Source: Opitutus sp. GAS368 (lineage in GTDB: Bacteria; Verrucomicrobiota; Verrucomicrobiia; Opitutales; Opitutaceae). Taken from it: a stretch of DNA of 64,000 nucleotides. The stretch covers positions 1 to 64,000 of the forward strand of contig CAMDOF010000013.1 in NCBI GenBank assembly GCA_945903465.1, in the 5' to 3' direction. This document shows, piece after piece, positions 19,267-28,700 of the stretch (positions are counted from its first letter, which is position 1; every line of letters begins with the position of its first letter). The position numbers and the translations under genes were made by a program. Below the pieces are notes generated by a model that saw nothing but the letters and a program-made list of their open reading frames with translations, made no database searches and was not told the DNA's origin.

Positions 19267-20061
19267 TCAAAACGACCACGTATAACTCAGCGTGACCACT
19301 CCGCGACCCACCGCTAAAGGATCCGGCGTCCGCGCCGAGTTGCCTTGATCGACAACGACCTGACGCCCTTCCGTGAAGGCCAACCCCACCGTAAACTTCG
19401 CCTCGCGACTAATCGCGAAGGGCGCCGCGACCCCCGCCAACCAATAATCGCCCCGTGCCTTCACCGCTGGCACCGCACGATTCACGCCATCCGCCTGGCG
19501 GTAGGTGCCGGCGATAAACGTAAAATCCAACTCCGAGCCTAAAGCTGGCAACGCCACGGCATAATATCCCGCCAGCTCGTAGGTAACCGACTTCAGCACG
19601 AGATCGTACGCTAGCTTCGGCGTAAATTTACCGCCCGCGAGCATACCGTTTAGCGCGAGATTGGGCTCAAGCGTCGTGCGATAAGCCCCCGCATCTGTCA
19701 GCGCGCGCGGATAATGATAGGAGGTGACCCCGGGCGCGATACTCACGGCGTCGATCCACTTTAAATTGTAAACGGCGTAGAGATCGACCTCCGGATCGGC
19801 ACGACGCGAACCAATATCGCGGACAGGAAGATTCGCCCACACCCCTCCCGTGAAATGACCCGAGCTGATTTCGACCGCCGGCTGGAGGGCCGCCCCACTC
19901 ACGCGCTGCCCCCGAAACACGTTCTGCGAAACCAAGGATGACGTCGCCGCGACCGTGATCGCCGAAGCCGCCGACGGAAGCGGAGCGGCGACTTCAGCGA
20001 GGAGCGCGGACCCCACGCCCGCCCAGCCGCTCACCAGCAGAAAAAAACGATGATAAGTCAT
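19267..20061 (-). CDS. TorF-like putative outer-membrane porin
   Basis: About 264 residues from the ATG at 20061, chosen because the signal peptide (FFLLVSGWAGVGSALLAEVAA) follows directly; an in-frame ATG at 20112 is possible. The mature part resembles TorF/Gcw_chp family barrels: it opens with SSLVSQNVFRGQRVSGAALQP, then GGVWANLP and VDLYAVYN, and ends in a C-terminal aromatic (YTWSF) expected for barrel assembly. Members are often found with ammonium or urea uptake genes. It is divergent from the porin at 20250, so the two may share a control region. The substrate is unknown. Confidence 0.7.
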   Translation of the reverse strand: MTYHRFFLLVSGWAGVGSALLAEVAAPLPSAASAITVAATSSLVSQNVFRGQRVSGAALQPAVEISSGHFTGGVWANLPVRDIGSRRADPEVDLYAVYNLKWIDAVSIAPGVTSYHYPRALTDAGAYRTTLEPNLALNGMLAGGKFTPKLAYDLVLKSVTYELAGYYAVALPALGSELDFTFIAGTYRQADGVNRAVPAVKARGDYWLAGVAAPFAISREAKFTVGLAFTEGRQVVVDQGNSARTPDPLAVGRGVVTLSYTWSF

Positions 20062-20172
20062 CTGGTGGATAGTTGCCCGCGTATTTTTATGAAAAAAATC
20101 GATCACTGTCATGAGGTTTATTCATGATTTTTCCGGAGTGTTTAAATGAAAATTATTACTGCGAGTCCGCCG

Positions 20173-20190
20173 TTGGCAAGGCGTGTGCTA
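20173..20190 (+). promoter_or_regulatory. candidate sigma-54 promoter (-24/-12)
   Basis: TTGGCAAGGCGTGTGCTA matches the sigma-54 consensus with the invariant GG and GC separated by exactly 10 bp; two other consensus positions differ. The predicted start is near 20203, about 47 bp before the porin ATG. Sigma-54 control fits nitrogen-scavenging genes (porin, urt, ure). No clear NtrC-type enhancer site was seen in the adjacent 110 bp. Confidence 0.65.
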
Positions 20191-20249
20191 ACAAAGCATC
20201 CGGCCGGACTTCATTCCGGCTCAGACTAACATAACCCAGAAAAAAACCA

Positions 20250-21254
20250 ATGAATACACCCTTAAAAATCGCCGGTGGGCTCGCCCTCGCTGCTTCGCTG
20301 ACTGCGCACGCTGATATCAAGGTCAATGATGCGTTGTCGATCGGCGGCTACGCCGCGGTGGCCTACGAATATCAGAAAGTGAAGACGCAATCTTCTACTG
20401 ACTCCATCTTCGACGGCACCAAGGACACGCCCAGTGCCGATGCCGTGAAAACCAACTTCAACTTCAACTTCAAGCCGGTTACGAGCACGGTCAGTCTCTA
20501 CTACGTGCCCAACCTGCCGAAGAACGAGCTCACCGTGCTCGACGCCTTCGCCACCTACGACATCGGCGGCGGTCTCTCCGTCACGGGCGGCAAGTTCCTC
20601 AGCTACATGGGCTATGAGGCGTTCGATACTCCGAACATGGCGCAAATCACCTACTCTCCCGTGACGGTCGGCACGCTCGGGGCGATTCCCGCCTACCACA
20701 CCGGTCTCCGGCTCGATTACGGCGACAAGGAGGTCAGCTATGGTTTCGCCCTCGTTGACTCGGTGTTCTCACCTAACGGTTTTGCCAAGGGCGACGGCGA
20801 GTTCAGCCACAACGCCGGTCTCGAAGCGTTCGTGAAGTACACCGCCGTCAAGGACCTCACCCTCTGGGCGGGCATTGCTTACGACACCAAGGGCGGCTTC
20901 CAGAGCGAGAATGTGACCGTATTGGATTTCTGGGCGGAGTACAAACTCTCCAAGGAAGCCACCATCGCCGCGGAGTTTTGCAGCAAGGACGGCGGCACGT
21001 TCGCCAAAGGCACCACCTGGCTCGCCTACCTGAACTACGCGATCGATGCGAAGCTCTCGACGGTGTTCCGCATCGGTGGAGAAAACCTCTCGGCTAAAAC
21101 CAAGGGCAATGACTTCACCCAATACACCGTCGGACCCGCCATGAAGCTGACCGAAAACCTCAGCGTCCGCGCCGAGTATTCGTACTACAACTACAGCGGC
21201 AAGGGTGCCTTGGATAAGAATCTGATCGGCCTCCAGGCCATCTTCAAATTCTAA
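20250..21254 (+). CDS. outer-membrane beta-barrel porin, candidate urea/nitrogen channel
   Basis: 334 residues with a signal peptide (MNTPLKIAGGLALAASLTAHA) and a long series of alternating amphipathic strands ending in LIGLQAIFKF, with the C-terminal Phe typical of outer-membrane barrels. It resembles OmpL-like putative beta-barrel porin-2 proteins. It lies between a sigma-54 promoter candidate and urtA in the same direction, with a terminator-like hairpin after it. This suggests abundant expression under nitrogen limitation and a role in urea entry. The substrate is inferred from context only. Confidence 0.75.
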   Translation: MNTPLKIAGGLALAASLTAHADIKVNDALSIGGYAAVAYEYQKVKTQSSTDSIFDGTKDTPSADAVKTNFNFNFKPVTSTVSLYYVPNLPKNELTVLDAFATYDIGGGLSVTGGKFLSYMGYEAFDTPNMAQITYSPVTVGTLGAIPAYHTGLRLDYGDKEVSYGFALVDSVFSPNGFAKGDGEFSHNAGLEAFVKYTAVKDLTLWAGIAYDTKGGFQSENVTVLDFWAEYKLSKEATIAAEFCSKDGGTFAKGTTWLAYLNYAIDAKLSTVFRIGGENLSAKTKGNDFTQYTVGPAMKLTENLSVRAEYSYYNYSGKGALDKNLIGLQAIFKF

Positions 21255-21302
21255 CCCCCCGCGCGGGCCTCCCCGCGAGCCCGCGTTGGCTGTTCGATTA
21301 TC

Positions 21303-21333
21303 CGGTGGCCGGCTGTTTAACCGGCCACCGTTT
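21303..21333 (+). terminator. hairpin after porin gene
   Basis: A perfect 10-bp stem CGGTGGCCGG/CCGGCCACCG with loop CTGTTTAA, followed by only a short TTT. It lies 48 bp after the porin stop and 125 bp before urtA. It probably reduces rather than blocks read-through, or protects the porin mRNA 3' end. Confidence 0.65.
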
Positions 21334-21457
21334 CTGCCCCGCGCTGAGCGCGGCGCGCCCGGTTCCTTCGTCGTTTTTTAAACTCTTCCCGGTCCTCTTT
21401 CCTCCGGCCGAGCTACTGCTTTGCCGGCCAACAAACTAGCGACATCTCCGTCAATCC

Positions 21458-22714
21458 ATGAAAACGAAAGTCTCCCAGATTCTCAGCCTCGGCGCCCTCG
21501 CGCTCAGCGCTAACTTCGGCACCGCCCAAGCGGCGGATGCCACGGTCAAAGTGGGCGTCCTCCACTCCCTCTCCGGCACGATGGCGATCAGCGAAACCTC
21601 GCTGCGCGACATCCTCCTTTTTACCTTCGACGAGATCAATGCCCAGGGTGGCGTTCTCGGCAAAAAGATCGAGCCCGTCATCGTCGATGGGGCTTCCAAC
21701 TGGCCGCTGTTCGCGGAGAAGGCGAAGCAGTTGCTCGAGCAGGACAAAGTCGCCGTCACATTCGGTTGCTGGACGTCCGTCTCCCGCAAATCCGTTCTTC
21801 CCGTTTACGAAAAAAATAACGGCCTCCTCTTTTATCCGGTGCAATACGAGGGCGAAGAGGAGTCCCAGAACGTCGCTTACACCGCTGAGGCCGTCAATCA
21901 GCAGGCCACGCCTGCCGTCGACTACTACCTCGCTGAAGGTAAGAAAAAGTTCTACCTCCTCGGTTCGGACTATGTCTACCCCCAGACGACCAATCTCGTG
22001 CTGCTCGAGTACCTCCTCAGCAAGGGCGTGAAACTGGAGAACATCGGCGGCGGTTTCCGCAAGGACGATTCCGGCAAGATCATCTCCGCCGGCAAGTACA
22101 CGCCTTTCGGACACACCGACTACCAGCAGATCGTCGCTGAAATCAAACAATTCGCCGCTTCCGGTAACGCTTGCGTCATCTCGACGCTGAACGGCGACAC
22201 CAACGTGCCGTTCTTCAAAGAATACGCCGCTTCCGGTCTCACCGCCGAAACCTGCCCGGTGGTTTCATTCTCAATCTCCGAGGATGAATTCCGCGGTCTG
22301 CCCGCCAAGCAACTCGTCGGCCAGCTTGGCTGCTGGACTTACTTCCAGTCCATCAACACCCCCGCCAATAAGAAGTTCGTCGCAGGCTTCCAAGCCTGGC
22401 TCAAGAAGACCAGCGTCCCCGGCGTCGTCAAAGAGGGCCGCGTCACTTGCTCGCCCATGGTCCTCAGCTACGTCGGGGTCTACCTTTGGAAGGCCGCCGT
22501 CGAAAAAGCCGGCTCGTTCGAAATCGACAAGGTGCGCGCCGCCTACAAGAGCGGGCTGTCCTTCGATGGTCCCGCCGGCAAGGTCACCACCCAGAAGAAT
22601 ATGCACGTCACGAAGAACGTCTTCATCGGCGAGACCAAGGCCGATGGTCAGTTCAAAATCGTGAAGTCCTTCGAAAACGTCTACGGTGAACCTTGGTTGA
22701 AGGGTAAGTTCTAA
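21458..22714 (+). CDS. urtA: urea ABC transporter, substrate-binding protein
   Basis: 418 residues. Signal peptide 1-25 ([13 protein letters not shown]), then a type-1 periplasmic binding fold of the Leu/amide family: [16 protein letters not shown] at the start, [25 protein letters not shown] loop and [12 protein letters not shown], all UrtA features. The length is normal. It captures urea for UrtBC. A strong terminator follows, so urtA mRNA is likely made in excess over the membrane and ATPase genes, as usual for binding proteins. No sigma-54 site was found directly before it; transcription may come from the porin promoter. Confidence 0.95.
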   Translation: MKTKVSQILSLGALALSANFGTAQAADATVKVGVLHSLSGTMAISETSLRDILLFTFDEINAQGGVLGKKIEPVIVDGASNWPLFAEKAKQLLEQDKVAVTFGCWTSVSRKSVLPVYEKNNGLLFYPVQYEGEEESQNVAYTAEAVNQQATPAVDYYLAEGKKKFYLLGSDYVYPQTTNLVLLEYLLSKGVKLENIGGGFRKDDSGKIISAGKYTPFGHTDYQQIVAEIKQFAASGNACVISTLNGDTNVPFFKEYAASGLTAETCPVVSFSISEDEFRGLPAKQLVGQLGCWTYFQSINTPANKKFVAGFQAWLKKTSVPGVVKEGRVTCSPMVLSYVGVYLWKAAVEKAGSFEIDKVRAAYKSGLSFDGPAGKVTTQKNMHVTKNVFIGETKADGQFKIVKSFENVYGEPWLKGKF

Positions 22715-22786
22715 CTTAGATTGGCGCCACCTGCCTCGCGCCGGTGAAAATCGTCCAAAACTAGGGCAAACAACACGATTCACGAC

Positions 22787-22821
22787 CGGGCGGACGCTTA
22801 AAAGCGTCCGCCCGTTTTTTT
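22787..22821 (+). terminator. strong intrinsic terminator between urtA and urtB
   Basis: A 12-bp perfect stem CGGGCGGACGCT/AGCGTCCGCCCG with loop TAAA, followed by seven T. It should end most urtA transcripts. The T tract overlaps the first base of the sigma-54-like site that precedes urtB. Confidence 0.9.
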
Positions 22822-22836
22822 GGCACGGCTCTAGCA
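22820..22836 (+). promoter_or_regulatory. candidate sigma-54 promoter for urtB
   Basis: TTGGCACGGCTCTAGCA has GG and GC separated by 10 bp and matches the consensus TGGCACG exactly at -24; one T of the -12 box is replaced by A. It begins at the last T of the urtA terminator. The predicted start, about 22847, leaves only about 8 nt before the urtB ATG at 22855, which argues for a near-leaderless mRNA or against use of the site. Confidence 0.55.
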
Positions 22837-22854
22837 TTCATAGAAAGTCTCGGC

Positions 22855-24642
22855 ATGATGAATAACTTAACTAGATGGGTGCGGCTCGCGCTGCGTTTGA
22901 CCCTCCTGCATGGCTCGATCGCCCTCGCGGCGGAAACTCCCCGCCAGCTCATCGTCCGCGCCACCCTCGCCGCCGACGCCGCCACGCAACGCGCGGCCCT
23001 CGCCGAGCTCATGGGTCAAGCGGACACCGCCATCGCCCCTCTCCTCGAAGCTTGGCGCACCGACGCACTCTTCATTTTTACCACACCCGAAGGAATTAAG
23101 ATCCCCGTTTTAATCAGTGGCGAAAAGACCGCCGCCGGCACCGCCACCGCCAGCCGCCTGACCGATGGCCTCCCACTCACCGACGCTCAAGGCAACCCGC
23201 TCGTCTTGACCGTCGCCGATCTCGCACCCGTCGAACACAACGCCTCGCTCCGACGCGCGATGAAAGCCGTTCTCGACCTCGCCGATCTCGCCGCCACCGA
23301 ACCGGAAAAACGCATCAAGGCGATCTCTACGATCGGCCTGACCCAAGATGTCGAAAAGCTCCCCGCCTTCCGCGCCCGCCTAAAAATCGAAACCGACGGG
23401 GCCGTTAACCGCGCGCTCCGCGAGGCGATCGCCCTTGCCCAGCTCAAAAATCCCCTACCGGCAGCGCAGCTCGCCGCGCTCAACGAACTCCAGGCGCTGC
23501 GCTCTCTCGCGAGCACCGATTTCCTTAAGCGAGCGCTGAAGGAGTTTGAGGAGGCCAAAGATCCGACCCTCGCAGCCGCGGCCCGGGCCGCTCTCGCCGC
23601 CGTCGACGAACATCGCGCGTCGGTTGATTTCTTCGGTACGCTTTTCCGCGGCCTCAGCCTCGGCAGTATCCTCCTCGTCGCCGCCCTCGGCCTCGCCATC
23701 ACCTTCGGCCTGATGCGGGTCATCAATATGGCGCACGGTGAGATGATTGCCGTCGGCGCCTACACTACTTACCTCGTGCAGGCGATGTTTGGTTCGGGCC
23801 TCACCATTCCATGCTTCGGCTTCAGCCTGCCGATCTTCGGACTAAACCTCACCGGACCCGCGTACCAAGCCTATTTCATCGCCGCGCTGCCCTGCAGTTT
23901 TCTCGCGGCCGCTCTGGTTGGCATCGCCCTCGAGCGCAGCGTAATTCGCTTTCTCTATCGGCGCCCCCTCGAGAGCCTGCTCGCCACGTGGGGCGTTTCC
24001 CTCGTCATGCAGCAGGGGCTCCGGCTCATGTTTGGCGCCAATAACGTCCAAGTCGCTAGCCCCACTTACCTCAGCGGCAACTGGCTGATCAACGATGTCA
24101 TCCTCGGCTGGAACCGAGTCTTCGTTATCGGCTTTGCCATCGTGATCGTCTTCGGCATGGGCCTCGTGCTCACCAAAACATCGCTCGGCCTCCTCATCCG
24201 CGCCTCGATGCAAAACCCCACCATGGCCGCCTGCATGGGGGTCCGCACACCGCGCGTTAATATGCTCACCTTCGGACTCGGCAGCGGGCTCGCCGGACTT
24301 GCCGGTGCTTTTCTCAGCCAGATCGGCAACGTCGGGCCTTCGCTTGGACAGGGCTATATCATCGACTCCTTCATGGTGGTCGTAGTCGGCGGCGTCGGCA
24401 GTATCGGCGGCACCATTTTGAGCGCCTTCGGGATCGGCGGCATCGATCAGGTCTTGCAACAATATTTACCCTACGTCGCCCCGGGGCTCAACTGGGTGCC
24501 CGGCATCGGGGGCTTCCTCCAAAACCTCGCCCAAGACGCCGCCGTGTTCGGCAAGATTCTCGTCCTCGCTGGCATCATTCTTTTTCTGCAGTGGAAACCC
24601 GCCGGCCTCTTCCCCACCCGCAGCCGCAGCCTCGAGGACTGA
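22855..24642 (+). CDS. urtB: urea ABC transporter, permease UrtB
   Basis: 595 residues. An N-terminal signal peptide and a periplasmic or lumenal helical region of about 240 residues precede a LivH-type permease domain ([23 protein letters not shown], then [15 protein letters not shown]). This two-part layout is normal for UrtB. It forms the urea channel together with UrtC. The start choice between ATG codons 22855 and 22858 is open. The urtC ATG follows 8 bp after its stop, so the two are coupled. Confidence 0.94.
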   Translation: MMNNLTRWVRLALRLTLLHGSIALAAETPRQLIVRATLAADAATQRAALAELMGQADTAIAPLLEAWRTDALFIFTTPEGIKIPVLISGEKTAAGTATASRLTDGLPLTDAQGNPLVLTVADLAPVEHNASLRRAMKAVLDLADLAATEPEKRIKAISTIGLTQDVEKLPAFRARLKIETDGAVNRALREAIALAQLKNPLPAAQLAALNELQALRSLASTDFLKRALKEFEEAKDPTLAAAARAALAAVDEHRASVDFFGTLFRGLSLGSILLVAALGLAITFGLMRVINMAHGEMIAVGAYTTYLVQAMFGSGLTIPCFGFSLPIFGLNLTGPAYQAYFIAALPCSFLAAALVGIALERSVIRFLYRRPLESLLATWGVSLVMQQGLRLMFGANNVQVASPTYLSGNWLINDVILGWNRVFVIGFAIVIVFGMGLVLTKTSLGLLIRASMQNPTMAACMGVRTPRVNMLTFGLGSGLAGLAGAFLSQIGNVGPSLGQGYIIDSFMVVVVGGVGSIGGTILSAFGIGGIDQVLQQYLPYVAPGLNWVPGIGGFLQNLAQDAAVFGKILVLAGIILFLQWKPAGLFPTRSRSLED

Positions 24643-24650
24643 AAACCACG

Positions 24651-25772
24651 ATGACCCCGACCACTTACCGTCGCCTCGAACTCGGCGCACTCACCAGCAC
24701 CGCCATCCTGCTCGTCGCCATCATCCCTTGGCTCCATGCCAACGGCACCATCAGCAATTTCACCATCGGCGTCTGGGGCAAATATCTGTGCTACGCGCTC
24801 CTCGCCATCTCCGTCGATCTGCTCTGGGGCTACACCGGGCTGCTCTCTCTTGGCCAAGCCCTGTTCTTCACCCTCGGCGGCTATATGCACGGGATGTACC
24901 TCATGCGCATGATCGGCGACCTCGGCCAATATAAAAAGCCGCTCCCCGACTTTCTCGTTTTCCTCGGCTGGGAGCGCCTCCCCGCCTTTTGGGAGCCTTT
25001 CGCCAGCTTCCCATTTGCCCTTTCCATGGTGTTTCTCCTCCCCGGCATCATCGCGTACATCTTCGGCTTCCTCGCCTTCCGCTCCCGGATCAAGGGCGTT
25101 TACTTCTCCATCCTCACGCAGGCTCTCACCTACGCCGCGTCCATCATGTTCTTCCGTAATAATCTCCTCCTCGGCGGAAATAACGGCTTCACCGATTTTA
25201 AATTCATCCTCGGCTACAACCTCGCCGCCCCCGCCACCAGCCGCGCCCTCTTCATCGCCACCGCCATGGCCGTCCTCCTCGCCTACGTCTTCTGCCGCTG
25301 GCTCAGCCAAACCAAGTTTGGTCTCGTCCAACAGGCCATCCGCGACGGCGAAAACCGCGTCCTCTTCAGCGGCTACGCCACCGCTCATTTTAAACTCTTC
25401 GTCTTCGTCGTCGCCGCACTCATCGCCGCCGTCGGCGGAGCCCTCTACACTCCTCAGGTCGGCATCATCAACCCGGGAGAAATGCAGGCCGACAAATCAC
25501 TCGAGGCCGTCGTCTGGGTCGCCGTCGGCGGCCGCGGCACCCTGCTCGGGCCCATCATCGGAGCCATCACCATCAACGCTCTCAAAAGCTGGGCCACTCG
25601 CGCCTACCCCGATCTCTGGCTGATCCTCCTCGGTGGTCTCTTTATCATCGTCGTGCTTTTCCTCCCCGGCGGGATCGTCAGTCTGCCGACCCGTCTCCGC
25701 TCCGCTTGGCAGATATTTCGCGCAGCGCCCCCTCCTTCGCCAGCCTCCTCGCCCAAGCCACCGTTGACTTAA
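24651..25772 (+). CDS. urtC: urea ABC transporter, permease UrtC
   Basis: 373 residues from the ATG at 24651 ([11 protein letters not shown]); the open frame extends upstream into urtB but without family similarity. LivM-type permease with about 10 membrane segments. [20 protein letters not shown] and [20 protein letters not shown] are typical UrtC blocks, and [16 protein letters not shown] is the conserved C-terminal loop that contacts the ATPases. It follows urtB by 8 bp. Confidence 0.94.
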   Translation: MTPTTYRRLELGALTSTAILLVAIIPWLHANGTISNFTIGVWGKYLCYALLAISVDLLWGYTGLLSLGQALFFTLGGYMHGMYLMRMIGDLGQYKKPLPDFLVFLGWERLPAFWEPFASFPFALSMVFLLPGIIAYIFGFLAFRSRIKGVYFSILTQALTYAASIMFFRNNLLLGGNNGFTDFKFILGYNLAAPATSRALFIATAMAVLLAYVFCRWLSQTKFGLVQQAIRDGENRVLFSGYATAHFKLFVFVVAALIAAVGGALYTPQVGIINPGEMQADKSLEAVVWVAVGGRGTLLGPIIGAITINALKSWATRAYPDLWLILLGGLFIIVVLFLPGGIVSLPTRLRSAWQIFRAAPPPSPASSPKPPLT

Positions 25773-25834
25773 GTTTACCCGCTCTGCCACCCACCCGCCC
25801 ACGACTCACGTCCACCCTTCCGCCCCTTTCTCTC

Positions 25835-26611
25835 GTGTCCCACCCGCTGCTCTCCGTCGAGGATGTCTCCAAATCCTACGATGGCTTTAAAGCCATCACC
25901 AATCTCACCTTTTACCTCAACGCGGGTGAACTTCGCACCGTCATCGGCCCCAATGGCGCCGGTAAATCAACCTTCTTCGATCTCATCACCGGTCGCGCGA
26001 AACCCGATTGCGGCAAAATCGAATTCGGCGACACCGCCGCTTCCACCCAAGACCTCACCAGCCTCAACGAATTCGAGATCAACCGCCTCGGCATCGGCCG
26101 CAAATTCCAAACTCCGAGCGTCTATTCCGATCACACCGTTTGGGAAAATCTCCTCCTCTCACTCAAAGGTCCTCGCGGCGTCTTCGCTTCCCTCTTCCAT
26201 CGCCTCACGTCCACCGACCACGATCGCCTCCACGAGATCCTCGCCACCGTCCGCCTCGAATCCAAACACGATTGGAAGGCCGGCCTCCTCGCCCACGGCG
26301 AAAAACAATGGCTCGAGATCGGTATGCTCCTCGCGCAGGATCCCAAGGTCCTCCTCGTCGACGAACCCGCCGCCGGCATGACCGACGACGAAACGGACCG
26401 CACCGGCGATCTCCTCCTTTCCCTCGCCGGCAAGCACAGTCTCATCGTCATCGAACACGATATGGCCTTCGTCAAACAAATCGCCCGCCACGGCCAGGTC
26501 ACCGTCCTCCATCAGGGTTCCGTCCTCTGCGAGGGGAAATTCGAAGAGGTCCAAGCCAACCCCAAGGTCCGCGAGGTCTACCTCGGCCGCGGTAAACACG
26601 GCTCCCGCTAA
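25835..26611 (+). CDS. urtD: urea ABC transporter, ATP-binding protein UrtD
   Basis: About 258 residues if started at the GTG at 25835 (SHPLLSVEDVSKSYDGFKA). The frame is open back to an ATG at 25706 inside urtC, but the added part is Pro/Leu-rich and unlike the family. Walker A GPNGAGKS, signature region LLAHGEKQWLEIGMLLAQDP, Walker B VLLVDEPAAGM and switch histidine in IVIEHDM are present. It pairs with UrtE to power UrtBC. No Shine-Dalgarno motif marks the start. Confidence 0.93.
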   Translation: MSHPLLSVEDVSKSYDGFKAITNLTFYLNAGELRTVIGPNGAGKSTFFDLITGRAKPDCGKIEFGDTAASTQDLTSLNEFEINRLGIGRKFQTPSVYSDHTVWENLLLSLKGPRGVFASLFHRLTSTDHDRLHEILATVRLESKHDWKAGLLAHGEKQWLEIGMLLAQDPKVLLVDEPAAGMTDDETDRTGDLLLSLAGKHSLIVIEHDMAFVKQIARHGQVTVLHQGSVLCEGKFEEVQANPKVREVYLGRGKHGSR

Positions 26612-26682
26612 ACCCCGCGTCCGCTCCGTTTGCCGTCCTCTTCCCACCACGCACCTTTCGCCCCGGCTCATTTCCGCTTACG

Positions 26683-26713
26683 CCCCACCTGCGAACGCCC
26701 CACCTGCGAACGT
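26683..26713 (+). repeat. 15-bp direct repeat in urtD-urtE spacer
   Basis: GCCCCACCTGCGAAC occurs twice in tandem in the 152-bp C-rich spacer between urtD and urtE. It may be slippage; no function is evident. The rest of the spacer has no open frame of note. Confidence 0.6.
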
Positions 26714-26763
26714 CTCACCACCACCTCCCCAACGCTCCCACCGGCCGCTCCCTCGCTCCCCCC

Positions 26764-27537
26764 ATGCTCCCTCTCCTCGAACTCAGATCCGTCGAAACCG
26801 ATATCGGCGGTTCCCGTATCCTCCGCGGCGTCAACCTCACCATCCGGCTGGGCGAGGTCGTTGCACTCATGGGCCGTAACGGTGTCGGCAAAACCACCAC
26901 CTTGCGCACCATCACCGGCATCCTCCCCGTCCGCGCCGGCACCATTCTGTTCAACGGGCAAACGATCGAAAAACTCCCCATCGACGTCCGCGCCCGCGCC
27001 GGCATCGGCTACGTTCCCCAGGGTCGCGAGATCTTCCCTCACCTCACCGTCGAGGAAAACCTTCTCGTCGGTCTCGTGGTCCACGGCCGCCGTGGGCCCG
27101 CCGCCAAAGCCGGCCTCGAGCGCGTCTTCACGTTGTTCCCTGTTCTCAAGGCCATGCTCCACCGCAAGGGCGGCGTTCTTTCCGGCGGTCAACAACAACA
27201 ACTCGCCATCGGCCGCGCGCTCCTCACTAACCCGAAATTACTCATCCTCGACGAACCGACCGAGGGAATTCAACCGTCCATCATCGAGCAAATCGGCGAT
27301 ACCTTGAAAACCCTAAAAACCGAGGGTTTCATCCAAAATCCCGCCGAGGAGATCCGCCACGCACTCAAGTCACTTAAATCCGACGGCCAACTCGCCATCC
27401 TCCTCGTCGAACAATTCGTCGACTTCTGCCGCGAGTGCGCCGACCGCTTCTACGCTCTGGATCGAGGCTGCGTCGTCGCCGCCGGCCCCATCGCCGATCT
27501 CACCGACGAGGTCGTCAAAGAACATCTCCAAGTCTGA
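26764..27537 (+). CDS. urtE: urea ABC transporter, ATP-binding protein UrtE
   Basis: 257 residues, slightly longer than the usual 230. Walker [10 protein letters not shown]-loop [19 protein letters not shown], signature [15 protein letters not shown], Walker [17 protein letters not shown]. The extra length is a charged insert (about 186-210, with [20 protein letters not shown]) before the switch histidine region, where the usual His is replaced (LLVEQFVDF), as in other UrtE proteins. It closes the transporter operon; ureA follows after 79 bp. Confidence 0.93.
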   Translation: MLPLLELRSVETDIGGSRILRGVNLTIRLGEVVALMGRNGVGKTTTLRTITGILPVRAGTILFNGQTIEKLPIDVRARAGIGYVPQGREIFPHLTVEENLLVGLVVHGRRGPAAKAGLERVFTLFPVLKAMLHRKGGVLSGGQQQQLAIGRALLTNPKLLILDEPTEGIQPSIIEQIGDTLKTLKTEGFIQNPAEEIRHALKSLKSDGQLAILLVEQFVDFCRECADRFYALDRGCVVAAGPIADLTDEVVKEHLQV

Positions 27538-27616
27538 AAAAAAACCGTGGCTACCTTGCCTTCGCCACGCTTTCCCCGCTCCCCCTCATAAAAATCACGG
27601 CGCCCCCTCCTCTCCC

Positions 27617-27919
27617 ATGCACCTCACTCCCCGCGAACGCGAAAAGCTCCTCATCGTCGTCGCTGCCGACCTCGCCCGCCGCCGCCAAGCCCGGGGCGTC
27701 AAGCTCAACTACCCCGAAGCCATCGCTCTCATCACCTACGAAATCATCGAGGGCGCACGCGACGGCAAATCTGTCGCCGAGCTCATGAACTTCGGCACCA
27801 CCATCCTGCGCCCCTCCGATGTCATGGAGGGCATCCCCGAAATGATTCATGATGTCCAAGTCGAAGCCACGTTCCCCGATGGTACCAAACTCGTCACCGT
27901 CCATCACCCCATCCGCTAA
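27617..27919 (+). CDS. ureA: urease subunit gamma
   Basis: 100 residues, the standard length for a separate gamma subunit: [20 protein letters not shown], then [14 protein letters not shown] and [20 protein letters not shown]. It forms the (alpha-beta-gamma)3 urease with UreB and UreC in the cytoplasm. The leader before the ATG is pyrimidine-rich with no Shine-Dalgarno motif. A 202-bp spacer without a gene separates it from ureB, which is unusually long. Confidence 0.97.
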   Translation: MHLTPREREKLLIVVAADLARRRQARGVKLNYPEAIALITYEIIEGARDGKSVAELMNFGTTILRPSDVMEGIPEMIHDVQVEATFPDGTKLVTVHHPIR

Positions 27920-28121
27920 AACCCTCCCCTCGCCACCCCGCGGACCCACTCCCACTCTCTCCGCACCGCCGCCTCGCCAGACCAACGTCCACCTTCTCGC
28001 CGACACCCCCTTCTCGCCGCAACGCCGCTTCGCCTCGCCGCCACCGGCAGTTTCCCCCAACCACGGCCTCCGTCGCTCACAAATTCCGCTAAAATCCACC
28101 GACCTCTCGCACGCTGCCACC

Positions 28122-28445
28122 ATGATTCCCGGAGAAATTATCCTCGCCCCCGACCCCCACCGCCTCGGCCTCCCCGCTAACGTCGGCCTGCCCACCGTCA
28201 TCCTTGTTATCACTAACACCGGCGACCGCCCCATCCAGGTCGGCTCACATTACCACTTCTTCGAAACCAACGCGGCCCTCCAGTTCGATCGACCCGCCTC
28301 CCGTGGCTTCCGCCTCAATATCCCCGCCGGGACCGCGGTTCGCTTCGAAGCCGGCGATACCAAGCAGGTCGAACTCGTCGCTCTAGCCGGTCTCCGCGAG
28401 GTCTACGGCCTCAATGCGAAAATCAACGGCCACCTCGACGCCTAG
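28122..28445 (+). CDS. ureB: urease subunit beta
   Basis: 107 residues from the ATG at 28122 ([15 protein letters not shown]); the open frame starts further upstream but only this start fits the family. [20 protein letters not shown] and [15 protein letters not shown] are the conserved beta-subunit core. It ends with [11 protein letters not shown]. It is followed by an array of 25-bp tandem repeats before ureC. Confidence 0.96.
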   Translation: MIPGEIILAPDPHRLGLPANVGLPTVILVITNTGDRPIQVGSHYHFFETNAALQFDRPASRGFRLNIPAGTAVRFEAGDTKQVELVALAGLREVYGLNAKINGHLDA

Positions 28446-28466
28446 TTCACCCCTCCACCCCAGCCG

Positions 28467-28645
28467 CCACCACTCGCCTCCCTTCGCCGCGCCACCACTC
28501 GCCTCACTTCGCCGCGCCACCGCTCGCCGCCCTTCGCCGCGCCACCACTCGCCGCCCTTCGCCGCGCCACCACTCGCCATCCCTTCGCCGCGCCACCACT
28601 CGCCTCCCTTCGCCGCGCCACCGCTCGCCATCCCATCGCCGACCA
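28467..28645 (+). repeat. 25-bp tandem repeat (minisatellite) between ureB and ureC
   Basis: About six and a half units of approximately 25 bp. Each contains CTTCGCCGCGCCACC then RCTCGCC and a variable 3-4 bp (TCC, TCA, GCC or ATC). It lies wholly in the 255-bp spacer and has no conserved open frame. One unit is 26 bp. The lengths and lack of unique spacers rule out CRISPR. On the mRNA it is very C-rich with few strong self-pairings. Confidence 0.88.
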
Positions 28646-28700
28646 ACGCCATCTCGCCTCCGCTTCACTGTCACCGGCTCCTGCCAACTTCCTTCCGTCC

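Noticed and set aside
27849..28121. Upstream extension of the ureB frame
   Set aside because: The extra residues are Ser/Pro-rich and have no counterpart in urease beta subunits; a fusion with ureA was considered but the frames differ.
28467..28645. Regular repeats in the ureB-ureC spacer as a possible CRISPR array
   Set aside because: Units are contiguous with no unique spacers, and no cas genes are present.
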